Origin: Adiantum capillus-veneris
Taxonomy: Eukaryota > Streptophyta > Polypodiopsida > Polypodiales > Pteridaceae
Length of the DNA stretch: 64,000 nt
Direction of reading: 5' to 3'
NCBI GenBank assembly: GCA_014529385.2
Contig: CM043953.1
Span: 68,566,372 to 68,630,371, forward strand
The notes under the pieces were generated by a model that saw nothing but the letters and a program-made list of their open reading frames with translations, had not been told where the DNA came from and searched no databases. The position numbers and the translations under genes are program-made. Shown here in pieces: positions 24,424 to 35,942 of the stretch; position 1 is the first letter of the stretch, and every line of letters starts with the position of its first letter.

Positions 24424-27400
24424 CTAATCTTTTAAGAGCGTCGATTCGTCCTCCCAAGTTGCATCTTTTTCAGGGTAATCCTTCCATTTTACTAGATGCT
24501 CCGTGATAGTTCTGTTGCGTAACTTTCTTTCCCTTGTTTCAAATACATCGTCAGGTTGGAGCTTGAGAACTCCTTGTGCTGGCCTGACTATCTGATCTGA
24601 GTCCAAGAATTGATCAGGATTGGGAATATAGGGTTTGAGTAAGCTGACATGGAATACATCATGAACCTTCAAGTTTGCAGGTAACTTTAGCTTGTAGGCT
24701 TGGTCACTCACAACCTTAATGATCTCGAATGGTCCACAGTACCTTGGGCTAAGCTTCTTATATCTGCCTAGTGATAAGTTGCTTTTCCTTGGTCGGACTC
24801 GCAGAAAAACTTTATCCCCTTCTTTGAAAGTCCTTTCCGAACGATTCTTATCTGCAAAGTGCTTCTGTCTATCCTGAGCTGCCTGAATGTCCTGGCGAAT
24901 AGCTCTAGTCTGTGCTTCCATATCTTCTAACATCTTTCTAGAGGCTTCTACTCTAATGGTTGGATCTGAAAAGTTTAGTGGTGCTTAACAGTCCTGTCCA
25001 TAAAGAGATTTGAAAGGTGACATTCCAATGCTTCTGTGTTCGGAAGAGTTATAAGCATATTCTACCAAAGGTAGATATTGTAACCACTTCTTTGGCTCTT
25101 GTGAACAATAGGCTCTGAGAATGTCCTCGATGACTTGATTAACTCTTTCAGTTTGCCCATTTGTTCGTGGATGGTATGCTATACTGAAAGCTAATTGTGA
25201 CCCAACAGATTGGAAAAGAGAAGTCCAAAATTTTGATGTAAACTTGGCATCTCTATCACTGACAATACGCTTGGGTAGACCATGTAGCCTGAAAATCTCC
25301 TTGATGAATACCCGACTAATATCTGAAGCAGTAAAGGTTGTCTTTACGGGTATTAGATGAGCCACTTTTGTGAGCATGTCCACAACCACGAAAACAGAAT
25401 CATAACCTCCTGTAGAAGGTAACCCTGTAACAAAATCCATACTGATGCATTCCCACTTCATCTGGGGTATGTCAAGAGGTTGAAGTTGCCCTGGTAATTT
25501 GATCCTTTCGGCCTTTATCCGTTGACAAGAAAGACATTGTCTCACATAGCGAAGTATGTCTCCTTTCATTCCAGACCAGAAATAACTCCTTCTGACGGCG
25601 TGAAGAGTTTTAGCATAGCCTGGGTGTCCGGATGTAGGGCTATCGTGTGCTTCATATAGAATGGCCTTCTTTAAAGCTGGGTCTCTGGGTACACAGAGTC
25701 TATGTCTGTAGTAAAGACATCCTCCCATAAGAGAGTAATATTTAGCTTCAAGCATCTTATTCTGCTGGACTAATGAAGCCATATGTTGGTACTCTGGATC
25801 TTCGAGGGATGCTTCTTTGATTCTATCCAAGATAGGGTTATTTGGAATAGAGATAGCTTCGAGAAACAATTTTCAGCTAAGACCATCTGCAACTGCGTTT
25901 TCCTTCCCTGGTCTATACTTTATGTCAAGGTCATATTCCTGTAATAGCTCTATCCATCGCCGTTGTCGCATATTGAGAATGGGTTGAGTAAAAATCCACT
26001 TTAAACTCTTGTGGTCTGTAACCAACTGAAACTTGCGTCCTAGAAGATAATGTCTCCATAACATCAGTGCATGTATAACTGCTAAAAGTTCCAGATCATG
26101 AGTGGGATAATTCTTCTCATGATCCCTCAGCTTTCGCGAAGTATACGCCACCGGTCTTCCTTCTTGAGTAAGAACTCCGCCTAGAGCAGACTTACTAGCA
26201 TATGTCGCTACTTCAAATTCTTTACTGAATTCTGGAAGCTTTAAAATAGGAGCTGAGACCAAGAACTCTTTTAGCTTAGCAAATCTAGACTCGTGCTCGG
26301 TCTTCCAATCGATCCTCACTCCTTTCTTCAGGAGTTCCGTCAAAGTTTCAGTAATACGTGCATAATCCTTGACAAAAATCCTATACCATCCCGTTATTCC
26401 AAGAAATCCCCTTACTTTGCTGACAGTGGATGGTTGAGGCCAATCAACGATGTCCTTGACTTTGTCTGGGTCCACTGAAATCTCTTCAGCCGAAATGACA
26501 AATCCAAGATAGTTGACCTTTGGTGAGAAAAAAGTGCACTTGCTCTCCTTAGCGTAAAGTTGGTGTTTCCGAAGAAGATCAAGTACTTTGCGAACATGTT
26601 CTTTGTGATCTGCCTCGTCTTTGGAATAGATCAGAATGTCATCAAAGAAAACCAAGACAAAATCATCGAGGTAAGGTCGGAAAATATCCTGCATAAGTCG
26701 GTTGAAGCTTGCAGGAGCATTTGTTAGACCAAAAGACATTACTGTGAATTCGTAGTGCCCATACCTAGTATTGAAAGCTGTCTTCGGAATATCTGATTCC
26801 TTGATCCTGATTTGGTAATATCCTGACCTTAGATCAATCTTTGTAAATATTTTGGTGCCGTGGAGCCTGTCCAAGAGTTCGTCGATCCTTGGAATTGGAT
26901 ACTTGTTCTTGACAGTTACCCGATTCAGCCCACGGTAGTCTATGCATAGCCTTAAGGTCCCATCCTTCTTCTTCTGAAAAAGAACTGGACCACCCCAAGG
27001 AGAAGTACTGGGTCGAATGAATCCTTGCTCAATGAGTTGCCTAAGTTGTTCTTTGAGTTCGATGGCCTCCAAAAGTGACATTTTATAAGGTCTTTTTGAG
27101 ATAGGTTCACACCCAGGGATAGTCTCGATCTCATGATCTACCTCTCTGTGTGGTGGAAGATTCGTAAGGTCTTCAGGGAATACATCATCATACTCTCTCA
27201 ACCAGTTTGGTCGAAGTGAGGTATCTGATTGGTCCACCTTGTTGAGTTTAATTGCATATATATTTGCCGACCCTTCCTTAGTCCCTTCAAAAGTCTGTTG
27301 GCCTTAACTAGAGTAGCCTTAGGTCTCCCATTTTTCCCTTGAATTAAGGCTTCATTACCCAAGTTATCTGTAAATGTAAAGTTTCCTTGTGCACAATGGA

Positions 27401-28663
27401 TATGGGCCTTATTTTGCTTTAACCAGTCCATCCCTAGTATCCCATCAAAGAATCCTAAGGGTAGGGTTCGAAATTGGGCAGAAGTTGGGTGTCCCCCTTA
27501 ATCAAAGTCAATTTTTCCTGCAGAGTGTTGAGATACTACCTCCTTGCCGTTTGCTAACTCGACAACTAGCTTGCTTGACGGATACTTATCTAGCTTAAGC
27601 TTTCTCATGCATCTGGGTGAAAGAAATGAAAGAGTACTGCCACAATCTATAAGGAAGTTAACTTTTTCACCTCTGAGAGATCCTGGTGTATGAATGACTG
27701 CATATTGCTCGCAACCATTGGGATTGTCAATTGCAGCATGTAGGGTTGCTCTCTCCACTACTTCATCACCCACATTTGGTTGAACTACTGCGGCATTCAC
27801 TCTAGCGGTAGCTCCACGCCCTCGCCCTCTGTTCATCCTTCCACATCCTCCTCTTCCATTAGCTTGGCCACGCCCACGGGTATTCAAGGGTATGGCATTG
27901 GCATTGGTTGCATGAATGTTCCTGGGGCAATTGGATCTGTAGTGTCCATGCTCGCCGCAACCATAGCATCGAACATCACGGAACTCCATGGTTGTGGTGG
28001 TAGCCACAATAGGGCGCTGGTTATAGGTTTGGTTGGCTGGTTTGTTGTCCCAAGCAGTGTTCCTTGCCCTCTTTGACCAATGATTCCTCCTGTTCTGATT
28101 AGCTTTTTGTACTTCGAGAGCTAGAGGTTTGGTCCTCAACAAGGCATCCTGTAGAGTTGTTGGTCTGAGAGCTTCCAACCGAGTATTCAAGGGATCGATT
28201 AATCCTTGGCAGAACCTTGCCACCTGTTGTTCTAAGGTCATCTTAGGAGCATATCTCCGAAGAGTGACAAACTTTGCATAGATTCTTCGACATTTGAATT
28301 CAGCTGCCGAAGTGAAAAGAATTCATTCATTCTCAAGGTCCTATAGGCAGGTGGTAAATAACGTCCCATTATTGCAACTTTGATGTCTTCCCAGGACTGG
28401 GAAGATCCCTTAATGTCCATGTCCCTGCAATGTTGCTTCCACCATATCTTGGCATCGCCAGTCAGGTGGAACATCGCAAGCATGGTCTGATTTACGGGTT
28501 GGGTTCCCGCGGCTTCAAAGTAATCGTCCATGGCTTCCATCCATACTTCCGCATCTCTCTCCACATTTGCCCCCTCGCTCTTAAAGATCGGAGGTTGGGC
28601 TTGTTTGAGGAGAAGCTTCTTCTCTTGCGCTGCCGAGTACAGAGCAACAGGCGGTGCCTACAT
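24424..28663 (-). pseudogene. Gag-pol polyprotein of the gypsy element, broken
   Basis: ATG at 28661-28663 is followed at once by TAG (28658-28660). Gag runs on with the usual retrotransposon gag domain, a frameshift near 28285 and a zinc knuckle CYGCGEHGHYRSNC. The protease motif is FLIDCGSTLSF. TAA at 27498-27500 interrupts the frame before LGMDWLKQ, and a second frameshift lies near 27300. RT is intact with FFDDILIYS. RNase H reads ATYAS where relatives have ATDAS, so a catalytic Asp is Tyr. TGA at 25873-25875 follows ADGLS. The integrase keeps its HHCC cluster and the D-D-E residues (MDFVTG, SDRDAKF, NGQTERVNQ). TAA at 24985-24987 precedes the C-terminal region. The chromodomain ends at 24424 (HLVKWKDYPEKDATWEDE). 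All stops lie in one otherwise continuous frame per segment. In an intact copy the polyprotein would assemble the particle, copy the RNA and integrate the DNA. Confidence 0.97.
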
Positions 28664-28873
28664 GGGTTATACGAATTCTTGATACATTACTTGGATTTCA
28701 AAATAGACACGAGACTTTAAATAAAATTCAAGATTCTACTTTATCAAGAGACAGAGATTCAGAGACAAAAAGCACTTTATTGGTGGAAATTTATTACAAT
28801 CGAAACTCCTCAAGTTTTGGAATGACTGATGACTGCTTATTACATGGCTTTATGGATTGCGTATAACATACGC

Positions 28874-29389
28874 CTAGGAAATGGTAATGACATGATGCAC
28901 TACTTCATTCGTGTAATAGTTCTTATACACATTCTTGAGGGGATAATAAACTAAGACATCGGGCCGGAGTTCCGCTTTCAGTAATCCAAAGGTTTTGACT
29001 CGGTTTGCTGAAATCACATTGGTGACCTTCTCCAAGAGCCAGTCGTTGATGGTTTGGTTGGAGTTGCCCGAAACAGTCTGGTCCAATCGTGTGGGCACCA
29101 AGTAGAATATCTCTATCACTCTCAACTCTTCTCCCCAACGTATCTTCTTCAAGTCGATAGCCAGGCACCCTAGCTTCCGAGCATTGATGTAGTAAACCCC
29201 TCCTGGAAATGTCCAATCAAGTTCCCATCCTTTGTCAATGCAAGTGGAGTGTGGCGTATAAGCCTTCAATAGTATCTCCATGACATCTCGCCTGAACTGG
29301 TAAACAGGGGATCTTCGAGCTTGTTCATAAATAAGCTCAAACACTTGGAACTTCCGATATTCGAGCACGGGGTCTTCCTGCAACACCAA
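28874..29389 (-). CDS. Unknown 171-codon ORF between primer site and gag
   Basis: The ORF is uninterrupted, although gag-pol beside it is heavily broken. It lies in the sense orientation between the PBS (29478-29489) and the gag ATG (28663). I recognise no domain. It is rich in Tyr, Val and Leu with charged stretches, has no obvious membrane segment, and contains WELDWTFPGGVYYINARK and LRPDVLVYYPLKNVY. No ATG occurs before residue 37. A splice-acceptor-like TTGGTGTTGCAG lies just before codon GAA, so the protein could be expressed from a spliced RNA or by a non-AUG start. Alternatives are a fragment of captured host sequence or a non-coding leader that is open by chance. 171 codons without a stop in AT-rich DNA makes chance less likely. 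Confidence 0.55.
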   Translation of the reverse strand: MVLQEDPVLEYRKFQVFELIYEQARRSPVYQFRRDVMEILLKAYTPHSTCIDKGWELDWTFPGGVYYINARKLGCLAIDLKKIRWGEELRVIEIFYLVPTRLDQTVSGNSNQTINDWLLEKVTNVISANRVKTFGLLKAELRPDVLVYYPLKNVYKNYYTNEVVHHVITIS

Positions 29390-29477
29390 TGAAAGGGATT
29401 CGGATCAACTACCTATATACTTTCAGTTCCTTTTAAATGTTCAAACAATACGACTTTATTTTCCCAGCCTAACCTAG

Positions 29478-29489
29478 GCTCTGATACCA
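29478..29489 (-). other. Primer binding site for initiator tRNA-Met
   Basis: TGGTATCAGAGC on the minus strand, two bases inside the LTR. It is complementary to the 3' end of plant initiator methionine tRNA and fixes the element's orientation. Confidence 0.95.
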
Positions 29490-29491
29490 GG

Positions 29492-32268
29492 TGTGAGGTC
29501 CCCACCCCGTCGTATCAAACAACGGATCTGATGGTAAACCTCGTGGCCACTAGATCTATAGAGGAAGCAAAAAAAATGGTTCAGGGTTCAACTAGCGGAC
29601 AATCTCTCATCACAAAGTGAGTCGAGTTTGAGCCTACTAGCAACGAGATCTAGCTCCACCTCGTAGGGGAAGCGTACTTAACTATCTAGCGATCCTAAGA
29701 CCCACCTTCCAAGAGGAGAGAAACCTCGAGTGCCTTTTTCCCCATGTTTCAGAGGCACGTACTCTCGAGATTTCACCGCTCTCGGGGCAATGAGTATTAC
29801 TACTATCGAAGTAAGCACAATGGGGACAGAGAGTTCCCGACCAATCGGGACCACCCATCTCGTAGGCTTTGGCAACCCAAGCCAAGCCCCCACTTTTCAC
29901 CCCCACACTCACACTTCATCGTGTGACCTAATTACTACCACAAAGGTTGTTCAACATAAATATTCCTTGTTTAATTCCGAATCACATGGTTCGTTAAAAC
30001 AACCCTTCAACCAGTATTGCAAACAACACCAAGACAGAATTCTAGTAAAAATTCTACTCAAACTTATTCATAAAAATTCCAATGTCCTGGAGGTACAACA
30101 TCCCCCCTCCAGCGAGAGTTCACTCCTCCCGTTGTCGCCTAGCTGCCCATACAACTAGGTATGCCCACCGCATAGAAAGCACGTCATGGACACTCCCACC
30201 GCATAGAAAGCAAGACGTGGGTTCCCACCGCATAGAAAGCAAGTCGTGGGTATCCACCGCATAGAAAGCAAGTCGTGGATTCAAGAGCCCTAATGAGGAA
30301 CTCTACCCCCTGTGATCAGTAAGGGGGTGAGGACTGATTCAACATTGGAAATAAAATGAACATGCCGAGCTAAATTTTTCCTAGCAGACATTCTTTCCTA
30401 TTGCAAACAACATACCCATCAAACATTACCTTCCTACTTTAGAACTTAATGTACAATGATTTCAATGCCGAGGATTCCGTCGGATTTCTCCAACATGTTT
30501 GGGGATATGAGCATTCCTAGCTAGCGTATGCAATGTTAATTTACACAACTTGAATAAAAATATCATCTACCTCTTCCACTTCTTCATCGATGGCCCGTGA
30601 GATGGCCGGTATTTGTTCCTCCATGGGAACCTTCCCCTTTCCGTTGACATTGCTCGTTCATGCTTCGCGATCATGGGCACCACCGAAGCGCGTCTTCTTA
30701 ACCGGGGCCATTTCTCACTACTTTAAATGATTAGCTTGGAGAAAGAGCTAAGGTTCACAAGCATCATAACAGTCCAATGGGTAGATTAGTGACATCAATT
30801 AATCCCTCCTATATGAGAGTTTAGATTTCTTTCATAAAGTAATCATTAAGGATGGCACATAATCCTATGGGAACCGGCTCTAAGATAATTATTCCGCTTA
30901 CATGATCAAGAATAATTAGGATTTCACTATTGGAATTACCACAGAATTGGATTAAGTATGATTAAACTATTTCCTAGCAATTAGATGATACAGATTTACC
31001 CTATGCATATGTGTGAGGAAAAACCAATTCTTAGAGACTTATTGACGGATTAATTTCTCCTTAATTACGTCTTAATGCATAAGAGAAATGAATTCAATTA
31101 AGCTACAATGTTAATGAGTGATTACAATAGTGATTCTCTTCAATCTGCACAAATACTAGCTTACCGATTAATTACTATGCTATCTAGAGAGAAAAGATTC
31201 TGATAATTATGCTCTAATCATTAATCGAGAGTGAAGAATGGCTGATAATTCAGCTATGGAATGATGATTACATAATAGAGTACGAATAAGGAGAATTTAG
31301 AGAGTAGTCATAGAGATTTTCGGCTAGGAATATGCATAATGTACGAGAAATTTTGATGGTAGAGAAAGGGATTTTCATATGGCATTAATTAAACTGTCGT
31401 TACCGTGATTAAGAGATGGTAATCTTCTCGATTTTCTGATCTAATCGAGCCTCTTGAGATGAAAATTCGGCAGCACCTCCCTCCTAGCTTCTTCTTCAAT
31501 AGGTGTGTGATTCGGCAGCACCTCCCCAATGTATGTGGGTGTGTGTGTGTGCACTGTGTGTGTGTGTGTGTGTGATCATAAGTGTGTGTGTGTGTGTGTG
31601 TGTGCAGGTCTTTAAATAGGCTCCTACAGGCTGAAAATTGATCTGGGTTGCTAAATGCATCTGGGAGCTTCTCCAGTTAAGCATGGCAAGTCCAGTTCTC
31701 TGCCCACCAAGTGTCAGGTTGGCTTGGTTAACTGGTTCTGAGACTGAGTTGCAGGCTTGGCACCTTCCCCCAGACTCCCACAAAGCAAGAGGGCGCCCCC
31801 TAGCTGCTAAAGCTGATCTGGAGTGGCCTGGGACCTGTTCCCACACAGTTTCGGGCCCCCGGTACCTCCTCGGACAATTTTTAGGAAAGTTGGTTCTAGG
31901 CTAAAACGGGTCATACGAATCGGATTTTGATGCCTTAAATTTCCATACTAAGCTCCAACTAAGGCGTACTGGCCCGAGTACCTGCCATATTTAGCAACCC
32001 CCGGGGTCCAAAAATGCATTTTTTTCAAATTCGGGGTACGGGTGCAGATTTTTGAGACGGTCGAGGCTGGACGGGTCGGGTGACCAAAAACTTACTATTT
32101 TTAGAAATTTTTCACAAAAATTATTTTAATTCACATTTTGAAGCTTTATAACATTCTAAACATCATGGCACTGACAGAATCTGGAAAACTGCTAAAAATA
32201 GTAACTTATTCCATTGTATTCATTTCGTGGTACAAGGGTGCTCTTGTGATCGGGTCAGAGACCTTACA
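29492..32268 (-). repeat. 5' LTR of the gypsy element, 2777 bp
   Basis: Direct copy of 21603-24371. The TG tract (31537-31607) is a few units longer than in the other LTR, and the CACCGCATAGAAAGCA minisatellite is at 30157-30285. Promoter and polyadenylation signals should lie here, but I could not single out a TATA box with confidence. Confidence 0.97.
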
Positions 32269-33610
32269 GGATTGGATAGGTGGTCAATCTCTATAGAGAA
32301 ATACACATACAACAACGTACGACCATCACTTGACATAGAATGAAAGGTGGTCAATGTAGACAACACATATGACTATAAAGATAAAAAATGAGCCTAGATT
32401 GGACATGTGGTCAATCTATGTGTATATCTACACATGTAACATCATACGACCATCACTTGACCTAGAATGGACAGGTGGTCAATCTAGACAACACATGTTC
32501 CTATTATAGAACATGGTTATGCATGTCAATCCTAGAAAAGAGCACATTCACAATTGAGCATCACTTGAGCTAAAATGGACAGATAGCCAATCTAAAGTGC
32601 ACATATGCTTAACAAAGTACATTCCACCTTAACCTAGCATAGAATGGACAGATGACTAAGATATTTAATACACATGAATATGAAAGAACATACAAGCACA
32701 CTTTTCTAGGAAAAGAAAGATAGAAAATATAGAAAAAATGAGTTTAGATTGGACAAGTGGTCAATCTAGTTTAAAATATACCTATGTAAGAACATACACA
32801 TGTGTATGAAATAACATACAAGCATGCTTTTTCTAGGAAAGAAAGATTGAAGATACATAAAAAAAGAGTCTGGATTGCACAACTGGACAATCTCCGTAGA
32901 GAACTACACATACCTAGAATGGACACGTGGTTAATCTAGACAACACATTTGACTATTAAAGATAAAATATGAACTTGGATTGGACATGTGGTTAATCTAT
33001 GTGTAGATATACACATGTAACAACATACAACCATCACTTGACCTAGAATGGACATGTGGTCAATCTAGACAACACATGTGCCTCTTAAAGAACATGATTA
33101 TGCATGTCTTTCCTAGAAAAGAGTACTTTCACAATTGACCATCACTTGAGCTAGAATGGACAGGTGGCCAGTTTAATGCATACGTGCTTAACAAAGTACA
33201 TTCCACCATAACCTAGCATGGAATGGACACATGACTAAGACATTCAATACACATGAATATGAAAGAACATACAAGCACAATGAGTGTGGATTGGACAGGT
33301 GGTCAATCTCTGTAGAGAAATACACATACAACATACGACCATCACTTGACCTAGAATGGGCAGGTGGCCAATGTAGACAACACATATGACTATAAAGATA
33401 AAAAATGAACCAAAATTGGACATGTGATCAATCTATGTGTATATCTACACATGTAACATCATACGACCATCACTTGACCTAGAATGGACAGGTGGTCAAT
33501 CTAGACAACAAATGTGGCTATTGAAGAACATGGTTATGCATGTCTTTCCTAGAAAGGGGCACATTCACATATGACCATCACTTGACCTAGAATGGACAAT
33601 CAAAAATACC
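32269..33610 (-). repeat. Satellite array, minus orientation (right part)
   Basis: Continuation of the array at 19760-21602 after the gypsy insertion, beginning with the second GGATT target copy. Same motif order, including 'gaccatcacttgacctaga'. It ends near 33610 at a 'caaaaataccttaactacac' junction shared with the right inverted-repeat arm. Confidence 0.95.
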
Positions 33611-34747
33611 TTAACTACACATATTGAAATCACCTATTTATAAGGAGCAAATGTCAATGTTAAGAGACCATGTATGCCAAGAAGACCCTATTACAATCCA
33701 TCTATCCTACAGTGGACAAGTGGTCAATCTAGTGTGCACATGTTATTGGACATATGCAGTATAGATTGTTCGCTTCCCCATGTCTAGCCTATTGGAAGGC
33801 CATTATTGCAATGGATAATGCACCCGAAGAGATAGCATTCCAATTACACGTATAATTCAAGTTTCCCTCCAAAATTCAAATTTTTCTCCAAAAGTCAAAT
33901 ATTGGCTAATTTGAATTTAAACAAATAAAACCCTATCTCCTTCTCTCTTCCCCCCAAAGGAGCCTATATTGTCACTCTCCCTCTATGTCTCCCTATCCTT
34001 CTCCCTCTAGATATCGTAGAATGGACGAGTGGTCAATCTAGTGTGCACATGTTATTGGACAATACACGTATTTAAATTCAAATTTTTGTCCAAAATTATA
34101 ATATTGGCCAATTTGAATTTAAACCAATAAACCCCTATCTCATTCTCTCTTCCCCCCAAATAATCCCATATTGTCACTCTCCATGTGTCTCTCCCACTAG
34201 ATATCGTAGAATGGACGAGTGGTCAATCTAGTGTGCACATGTTATTGGACATGTGAAGTGCAGATTGTTCACTTCTCTATGTCTAGCCTATTGGTAAGCC
34301 AAAGAAGCCCATGTTGTTACTCTCCCTTTCTCTCTCCCCCTCTCTTTCTCCCTCTGTCACTCACTCATTCTCACTCTTTCTCCCTCTTATCTATCTATTT
34401 TCCTCTCTCTCTTATCGTGTGCGTAACGAAGGTGTAGCTAGTGGTGGTAAACAATCAAAAGCATTAGTAAAACAGAGCACGTGCAAGCATATACAGGTGC
34501 ATATTTAACTCTTTTATTCCAATATAGTTTTTTAAATACTTGATGTATGATTATGTTTTTTAATTAGATTAGTAATTTGAATAATTATGTATTCCTAAGT
34601 AGCTAGAAGCAAGAATTAGAGAGGAAAGGCAGTATTTTTGCCTTTTCAAATTGAAATACAGGCTCATATTCATACTCTAACTTAAATTTTATAGCCTGAA
34701 AATTTGAAAAGCGAGAGAAGAAACTAAAGAGTTACCTATTTTAGTCT
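33611..34747. other. Non-coding part of the left arm with three spaced repeat copies
   Basis: The block 'tggtcaatctagtgtgcaca' followed by TGTTATTGGAC occurs near 33721, 34030 and 34221, each preceded by TCGTAGAATGGACGAG or a close variant. Pyrimidine-rich stretches near 33940, 34150 and 34320 separate them. No gene is evident. Everything here recurs inverted at 58830-60030. Confidence 0.8.
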
Positions 34748-34990
34748 GTGTGTGATGTTGCCATTGTTGTTGTTGTTGGCGTTGTTGTTGTTGTCGATTT
34801 GTTGTTGCTACTGTTGTTGTTGTCGTTGCTGCTGTTGTCCCTGTTTTGTCATTTTTGTCGTTGGTGTCACTCCGCTGTTAACCCTAAACCACTATTGCTG
34901 CTACTGTCTTTGCTGGTGTTGTTGTTCTTTCTGCTAGTGATGTTGTTGCTATTGTATCTACTGTTGTTGTTCTGGCATATCCTGATTTGT
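34748..34990. repeat. Degenerate (GTT/GCT)n trinucleotide region
   Basis: Runs of GTTGTTGTTG with GCT and CTG variants give Leu-, Val- or Cys-rich peptides in forward frames and Thr/Ala/Gln-type peptides in reverse. The inverted copy is at 58540-58820, with about 97% identity by eye. I do not call a protein here. Confidence 0.85.
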
Positions 34991-35279
34991 CACCACGGTC
35001 AGATTTGCTCACAGATCTGTCGTATGTAGCACAAAGCCACCTCAATCCACGTGCAATAGCTCTCCTACAGTTCCTGTGGTCTCTCAGATGATGCGGATCT
35101 CTCACAATCATCTCTATGTTTTTGTGGTTCTCTTTCTCTCTGTGTTATGTGTTCATGTTTTTACTCGCTTTTCGTTTTTTAAGAGTTTCAAACCTAAACA
35201 TAGTATTAAACATTGGACAATTCACACTTGGCCAAAATTAAAGAAACTATGGTTGAAAATTTGTGAGACATTTGTAACT

Positions 35280-35338
35280 CTATACTAGGAACATTTGTAA
35301 CTCTATACTAGAAACATTTGTAACTCTATACTAGGAAC
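35280..35338. repeat. Short tandem repeat, about 24-bp unit, three copies
   Basis: AACATTTGTAACTCTATACT is repeated with AGGA or AGAA between copies. Present inverted at 58234-58300. Confidence 0.9.
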
Positions 35339-35914
35339 TCCCTTGACCCCGCTCGGGCCGCTGCCCTGGACCCCGCCCACGATGCTATCCCAAAACTCTC
35401 TCCATACGATGTTGTCTCATGCATCTCCAAAGATTGCATAAAACCTACCACAAGTGTACTGCCGCCTAGTGATGCATTCGAAGAGAGGCTCTTACAGCTA
35501 CAAGAGGTTCAACTGGATAGGATGAGTGCATTGGAACATTATGGGCAGATGCAAGATAGGGCTTTAGCAAAGATAAATGAAAAGGTCAAAAGTAAGGGTA
35601 TCAAGAAGCATGACTTGGTTTTGCGCTACAACAGTAAGCTGGAAAACACCTTCCAAAAGAAGTTTCAAATTAAGTGGGAAGGCCCTTTCAAGGTAGTGGA
35701 GTGTTTTCCAAATGACACATATCAGCTGGCTAACCTGGATGGTGTTCTACATAAGTCAAGGGTAAATGGATTGCGTCTTAAATTGTATCATGCTAGATTG
35801 ATGATGGTGGAGCAAGATGAACTATCTGTGGAGCAAGCAATGTTGGTGAAGGATGAGGAGACCTGTGATGCGGCGAGTCTCATATCGCTCTTTGCTGCTG
35901 CTGATCATGAATGA
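35339..35914 (+). pseudogene. Integrase C-terminal fragment of another gypsy element
   Basis: The open frame from about 35339 reads DAIPKLSPYDVVS, then AFEERLLQLQEVQLDRM, then HDLVLRYNSKLENTFQKKF, KWEGPFKVV and SRVNGLRLKLYHARLM. It ends at TGA 35914. The second half is the conserved C-terminal region of Ty3/gypsy integrases. No catalytic core, RT or gag lies upstream: the frame emerges from repeat DNA. The inverted-repeat arm boundary falls inside this frame at about 35460, so the right copy keeps only the first 120 bases. A probable LTR follows from 35943. Confidence 0.85.
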
Positions 35915-35942
35915 TCTAGCAGGCTAGGGGATGGGCAAATTA

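Larger units (their letters stand above)
21603..32268 (-). mobile_element. Ty3/gypsy LTR retrotransposon (chromovirus), 10.67 kb, complete structure
   Basis: It is bounded by two direct LTRs (21603-24371 and 29492-32268) that begin TG and end CA on both strands. GGATT target duplications lie at 21598-21602 and 32269-32273. The primer site is complementary to initiator tRNA-Met (29478-29489) and a polypurine tract lies beside the other LTR (24372-24381). Internal order on the minus strand is an unknown 171-codon ORF, gag, protease, RT, RNase H, integrase and chromodomain. The target is satellite DNA, and the right inverted-repeat arm keeps the empty site. Gag-pol carries at least four in-frame stops and two frameshifts, so the copy is not autonomous now. 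Confidence 0.98.
19010..35460 (+). repeat. Left arm of a very large inverted repeat
   Basis: Apart from the inserted gypsy element (21603-32268), this stretch is collinear with the reverse complement of 58111-64000. In order: PPR fragment, non-coding DNA with GGGGGCCGGCTCC (in reverse), the AGCTCCGCTTTCATGAAGAG junction to satellite, satellite, the 'aatgcacccgaagagatagc' block, trinucleotide-rich DNA, the TTTGTAACTCTATACTAG triplet, and finally CTACCACAAGTG, where homology ends. Excluding the insertion and one TSD copy, arm length is about 5.8 kb. The outer end may extend beyond what the window can show. Confidence 0.93.

Noticed and set aside
34748-35288. Leu/Val-rich ORF and a 70-codon ORF with a hydrophobic segment, both repeated in the right arm at 58279-58819
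   Set aside because: The repetition is explained by the inverted repeat, the first is trinucleotide-derived, and the second shows about four residue changes in 70, giving no sign of constraint.
35076-35460. Integrase frame extending left of 35339 as part of a host gene
   Set aside because: Upstream sequence is short tandem repeats with stops in all forward frames; coding resemblance begins only near 35400-35460.
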